DNA of 64,000 nucleotides. Origin: CAYVIB01 sp964451365. GTDB lineage: Bacteria > Pseudomonadota > Gammaproteobacteria > Pseudomonadales > Cellvibrionaceae. Below the pieces are notes generated by a model, which had not been told where the DNA came from, searched no databases, and saw nothing but the letters and a program-made list of their open reading frames with translations. Position numbers and translations under genes: made by a program. This document shows, piece after piece, positions 61,801 to 64,000 of this stretch. Each line of letters begins with the position of its first letter. Positions within the stretch are counted from its first letter, which is position 1. Location of the stretch: the NCBI GenBank assembly GCA_964451365.1, contig CAYVIB010000001.1:1-64000 (forward strand). Reading direction: 5' to 3'.

Positions 61801-62619
61801 CAGCGCCGCGCCAAGATGCTCCTCGCTCGCCGTTTCCGCTTCCTCGGGTGGCGGCGGCAAGTAAATCAATTTTACCTCGCTTATGCCGTTGTTCAACTGT
61901 ATTCGTCCCTCCAGAGTGTTGTTGGGGTCGTGCCTGTCCCGGCGGGAAGCGGTGGGCGCAAAGCCACCATTGCCGGAGACGTCAAACCTCTTCGGGAACA
62001 GCACGGGTTCGATGGAGAGCGTGGTGTCGGCGGGAAGGCCGTCGACGGTGAATTCGCGAATCAGGATCGCTCCCGATTCGCGTGGCTCGTGCCGGGGTGT
62101 TTCCTCGATATGGGCGGTCCAGCCTTCATCGGACCGGTATTGGTACAGTAGTGTGACTCGATCTCCTGATACCTTGTGACCACGGAACTTCACCTCAGCC
62201 GGTTTTACCGAATCCTCTGTGCGCAGCATCCAGTGCGCGTTGTCGTCCCGATAATAGGCCGGGCCCTGCGTTGTGGGTTGGGCGCCGTGGGCCTGGTCAA
62301 ACACCGGCCCCGCCAGCGAGATTTCTCCCGGCCAGGCTTTGTACAGGCTGGCAGTCGTCGTGTCGTAGGCCAGCCACAGTGAATCATCCAGCGGCACCGT
62401 CAGCACCCTCGGCTTGCCGTCCAGCACGGAGCGAAAGGCCGGTACATCCAGGGTAAGTTCGGGCAGGGTAAGTTCGGGTTCCTGTATGGAATCGGTTTGT
62501 TCGTCTTCCACCGGCACCTCGACGACCTCTGCCTGCTCGGGTTGATGCTGGCAGGAGGCGGAAAAGGCAAATACAACAGCAAGGCTCAGCCTCGCCAGCA
62601 GGCGGGGTGTGGAGATCAT
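58897..62619 (-). CDS. Multidomain lipoprotein: cytochrome c, PA14, beta-propeller and DUF1080
   Basis: 1,240 residues. The signal ends in FAFSASCQH, so a lipoprotein is likely (cysteine about residue 23), followed by an acidic linker with PELTLPELTL. One heme c site, CAACHN, lies near residue 280, with axial-methionine candidates in GDAMMTPHP. PA14-like carbohydrate-binding region at about 400-520 (LVSDDGAYLYLDGERVIDNW). A propeller of the PQQ/NHL type at about 560-900 (DGRMVISTWDPEGTVYIVEN). C-terminal DUF1080 (about 1040-1240: KLLFDGKTTNGLRNYNS; NGNSGIIYNVKEDAAY), a family with 3-keto-glycoside hydrolase members. Combined, they suggest extracytoplasmic sugar oxidation coupled to electron transfer, then hydrolysis. 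Gene stands alone. Confidence 0.85.
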   Translation of the reverse strand: MISTPRLLARLSLAVVFAFSASCQHQPEQAEVVEVPVEDEQTDSIQEPELTLPELTLDVPAFRSVLDGKPRVLTVPLDDSLWLAYDTTTASLYKAWPGEISLAGPVFDQAHGAQPTTQGPAYYRDDNAHWMLRTEDSVKPAEVKFRGHKVSGDRVTLLYQYRSDEGWTAHIEETPRHEPRESGAILIREFTVDGLPADTTLSIEPVLFPKRFDVSGNGGFAPTASRRDRHDPNNTLEGRIQLNNGISEVKLIYLPPPPEEAETASEEHLGAALIEAGDCAACHNETVKTVGPSYLDIARRYPDTEGTRSRLADKVIEGGSGVWGDAMMTPHPTLDREDAIGMISYILSLDDSDAPAADEAWASGQESVPVPLDTSTPEIHTETPGAVFYLHYFSGDQPNVDDLRAAAPAMAALAPQIHIRDVDGFTAEKERFAYQVKSNLRITEPTTKTLRLVSDDGAYLYLDGERVIDNWGFHGPDPVDATVELEAGDHALEILYFQGTAGAALSLQWYNEETGGFELVPPAALLVKPDDYRKSEIVIRDDKQIKSIPGDTRPLETVHPSFDLYQARPPEFEAMVGGIDFFADGRMVISTWDPEGTVYIVENYTDSNPDNIKVKPIAKGLAEPLGIQVVDDEIYVMQKQELTRLVDDDGDEIIDRYMLVANDWSVTDNFHEFSFGLEYRDGYFYAALATAILPGGASAQPQAPDRGKAMRIQKDSGRVDFIAHGLRTPNGIGAGVDNGLFIADNQGDWLPANKIIELTPGAWYGSRSVNFEATKYLIETPPMVWLPQDEIGNSPTEPGPLNLGPYQNQMIHGDVTHGGIKRVFAERVNGRLQGAVFRFTQGLEAGVNRLDWAPDGSLIVGGIGNPGNWAQPNKFWYGLQRLVYNGRSTFEMLSVSARSNGFEIEFTEPLAAGENVSAEDFLIQQWYYEPTAEYGGPKKGVEELEIKGFSLSGDRTKIAFELAGLKKNHVVYFRVIRPFQSQFYHELWTTEAWYTLNAIPSDKPVMINLSYSRHDNELTRDEVAQGWKLLFDGKTTNGLRNYNSDTLNSDTLNSDTLGTLWQVEDGTLHLALGSGENGTGGDIIITDKPYENYELYLEWKVQPNGNSGIIYNVKEDAAYDQAWQTGPEYQLLDNIGHPDGKIDKHRAGDLYDLIESRFVSVNEAGEWNRSRLIVTNGKVEHWLNGYKIIETQMWTPKWKALVANSKFKNMPEFGTVRRGHIVLQDHGDEVWFRNIKIREL
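59449..59493 (-). repeat. 15-bp coding tandem repeat, three units
   Basis: GAGGGTGTCGGAGTT on the plus strand is repeated three times in a row. On the coding strand each unit adds NSDTL to the DUF1080 domain, giving NSDTLNSDTLNSDTL near residue 1050. It is probably in a surface loop. Confidence 0.95.
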
Positions 62620-62739
62620 GCGAGTTTCCCAATTAGGACTTTTATTTATATATTTTCAAAAAATTAACGTCTGAGCTGAGAGTTTAATGGAAGCAGGCCT
62701 GTTCCGCGAGCAACCCCTCACTTTAGGGGCGATGGTTCG

Positions 62740-62967
62740 TGGACAGCCCGGAACTTTTTCGCGTACAATTCGCCCTCAGATTGGGCGACTACCGCCAGAC
62801 CCTGAAACTGGTCCGAAGGCTGCGAGTCAAAGGCTGCAAGAAGTTGCGCGAGGCTTGTAAATGCGAGGCTCACAGCTTGTGAAAAGCAATGCCGATGCAA
62901 TGCCGATAGTACCGCGGGGTTTCACGATTTAGAAAAAGCGAGGTGAGCCTGCTCATCTCGCTTTTTT
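62740..62967 (+). ncRNA. Candidate small RNA or carA leader transcript
   Basis: A fair sigma-70 promoter, TGGACA (62740-62745), 18 bases, TACAAT (62764-62769), is followed about 170 bases later by a strong intrinsic terminator (62936-62967). No convincing open reading frame lies between. The 11-bp unit GCAATGCCGAT is tandemly duplicated at 62887-62908. The unit either makes a free small RNA of about 190 bases or is the attenuated leader of carA, which starts 158 bases beyond the terminator. Confidence 0.4.
62936..62967 (+). terminator. Strong intrinsic terminator ahead of carA
   Basis: AAGCGAGGTGAGC (62936-62948) pairs with GCTCATCTCGCTT (62951-62963), with one G-U pair and a two-base top, followed by T to 62967. 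No annotated gene on this strand ends before it. Confidence 0.85.
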
Positions 62968-63124
62968 GCAAACTACCGTCCGACTACCTTGCCACTTTGT
63001 TTTGGCACCGTGCAGAAAAAGCGCGGCTGTTTCGTGCGGCCTGTTGCAGGACAACCTGCGACCTTGAATAGACCTCGGCACCGTTATGTCGTAAGGGTGT
63101 CGAACGATTGCGGAGGAATCTGAT

Positions 63125-64000
63125 TTGTTTAATGCGGCACAACGTCCGGCAATACTCGTACTGGCAGATGGCAGTGTATTTCGTGGCAAGGCAATTGGCG
63201 CGGATGGACACGCCGTGGGGGAGGTGGTTTTCAATACCGCCATCACCGGGTATCAGGAGATTCTGACCGACCCCTCGTATGCCAAACAGATTGTTACCCT
63301 GACCTATCCCCATATTGGTAATACCGGTACCAATACTGAGGATGAGGAATGTAATACCGTCTGGGCCTCCGGCCTGATTATTCGCGACCTTCCCTTTGTA
63401 TCCAGCAATTTCCGCAATCAAAAGCCGCTGGATGAATACCTGAATGAGAAAAATATCGTCGGCATCGCCGATGTGGACACCCGCCGCCTGACCCGTTTGC
63501 TGCGCGACAACGGGGCGCAGAACGGCTGCCTGATGGCCGGCGACATCGACGAAGACAAGGCGCTGGCCCTGGCCCGCGAATTCAACGGCCTGCAGGGAAT
63601 GGACCTGGCTAAGGAAGTTACCACCGGCAAACCCTACCATTGGGAGTCGGGCTCCTGGGCGTTGGGCAAAGGCTTTAACGGCCGGCCCGATGGGAACGCG
63701 TTCAAGGTCGTCGCCTACGATTTTGGCACCAAGCGCAACATCCTACGCATGCTGGTGGACCGCGGCTGCGACCTCACCGTAGTGCCAGCGAAAACACCGG
63801 CCGACGAAGTACTTGCCATGAATCCCGATGGGGTCTTCCTGTCCAATGGTCCCGGTGATCCGGAGCCCTGTGACTATGCGATCGAATCCATCGAAAAAAT
63901 TGTTGAGAAAGAGGTTCCCGTTTTCGGCATATGCCTCGGCCATCAGCTCCTGGCGCTGGCCAGCGGGGCGAAAACCCAAAAGATGAAGTTCGGCCACCAC
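63125..64000 (+). CDS. carA: Carbamoyl-phosphate synthase small subunit (partial)
   Basis: At least 292 residues; the gene runs off the window end. Start TTG 63125 with GGAGG eight bases ahead; the nearby ATG at 63132 is in another frame. N-terminal domain: AILVLADGSVFRGKAIGADG and GEVVFNTAITGYQEILTDPS. The class I glutaminase begins KVVAYDFGTKRNILRMLVDR and its nucleophile is in FGICLGHQLLALASG. It hydrolyses glutamine to supply ammonia to CarB for arginine and pyrimidine synthesis. carB should lie just to the right. Confidence 0.97.
   Translation, partial: MFNAAQRPAILVLADGSVFRGKAIGADGHAVGEVVFNTAITGYQEILTDPSYAKQIVTLTYPHIGNTGTNTEDEECNTVWASGLIIRDLPFVSSNFRNQKPLDEYLNEKNIVGIADVDTRRLTRLLRDNGAQNGCLMAGDIDEDKALALAREFNGLQGMDLAKEVTTGKPYHWESGSWALGKGFNGRPDGNAFKVVAYDFGTKRNILRMLVDRGCDLTVVPAKTPADEVLAMNPDGVFLSNGPGDPEPCDYAIESIEKIVEKEVPVFGICLGHQLLALASGAKTQKMKFGHH

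Noticed and set aside
60943..62151. Plus-strand open frame of 402 codons
   Set aside because: Antisense to the cytochrome/DUF1080 gene, whose domains are unmistakable; the frame itself has none.

Overview
The window reads as a chromosomal stretch of a free-living gammaproteobacterium. The housekeeping blocks are the classic ones for that class: smpB/ssrA, ratA-rnfH, bamE/fur, recN, and grpE-dnaK-dnaJ-dapB-carA. The tmRNA tag reads ANDDSYALAA. The carbohydrate theme (uronate catabolism, GH15, a DUF1080 protein) together with GGDEF and T6SS parts would fit the Cellvibrionaceae or relatives. That placement is inference; nothing here proves a genus.

Layout, left to right. (1) 1-110: the last codons of an EF-Tu gene and its terminator. 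(2) 0.35-4.7 kb: an RND efflux adaptor-permease pair without an outer-membrane factor. (3) 4.8-11.0 kb: a hexuronate module, a DctPQM-type TRAP transporter followed by uronate isomerase and a fructuronate-reductase-type dehydrogenase, behind a promoter with repeated TTGGCTTG operators. (4) 11.1-13.9 kb: a glucose-dehydrogenase-like SDR and a GH15 enzyme. (5) 13.9-16.9 kb: an accessory patch with three REP-like palindromes, an unrecognised secreted protein, a decayed copy of the GH15 3' end, and a membrane diguanylate cyclase. (6) 17.0-18.7 kb: the remains of a Wadjet (JetABCD) anti-plasmid system, with intact jetD, the last part of jetC, and no jetA or jetB. (7) 19.0-20.8 kb: a divergent SDR/LysR pair. 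(8) 21.2-29.2 kb: an orphan T6SS effector operon, vgrG, TPR protein, PAAR-Rhs toxin and immunity gene, joined by overlapping start/stop codons. The toxin tip carries the residue pattern of ADP-ribosyl cyclases (CD38 family), so NAD consumption is the predicted activity. (9) 29.6-30.4 kb: a ferritin-like helical protein and a nitrate-transporter pseudogene. (10) about 30.5-35.9 kb: a small integrative element next to the ssrA 3' end, with a DUF4102-type integrase, an excisionase-like and an AlpA-like protein, several unknowns, and an inverted integrase fragment. (11) 35.9-48.5 kb: core genes, with a LexA box at recN and sigma-32-type promoters at grpE and dnaK. (12) 48.6-62.6 kb: accessory DNA lying between dapB and carA, which are adjacent in many relatives. 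It holds a binding-protein-like gene, a PAQR protein, a second diguanylate cyclase paralogous to the first, YceH, a DprE1/DprE2/UbiA-like set plus an unknown polytopic protein, and a 1,240-residue lipoprotein combining cytochrome c, PA14, beta-propeller and DUF1080 parts. (13) 62.7-64.0 kb: a promoter-to-terminator unit that may be an sRNA or carA leader, then carA, cut by the window end.

The strongest candidates for something new are the Rhs toxin with a CD38-like tip and its immunity protein (with the TPR protein as a possible loading adaptor), the lipid-linked pentose gene set with its unknown membrane protein, the fused cytochrome-DUF1080 lipoprotein, and the transcript unit before carA. 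All functional calls come from reading the sequence; no search was run.
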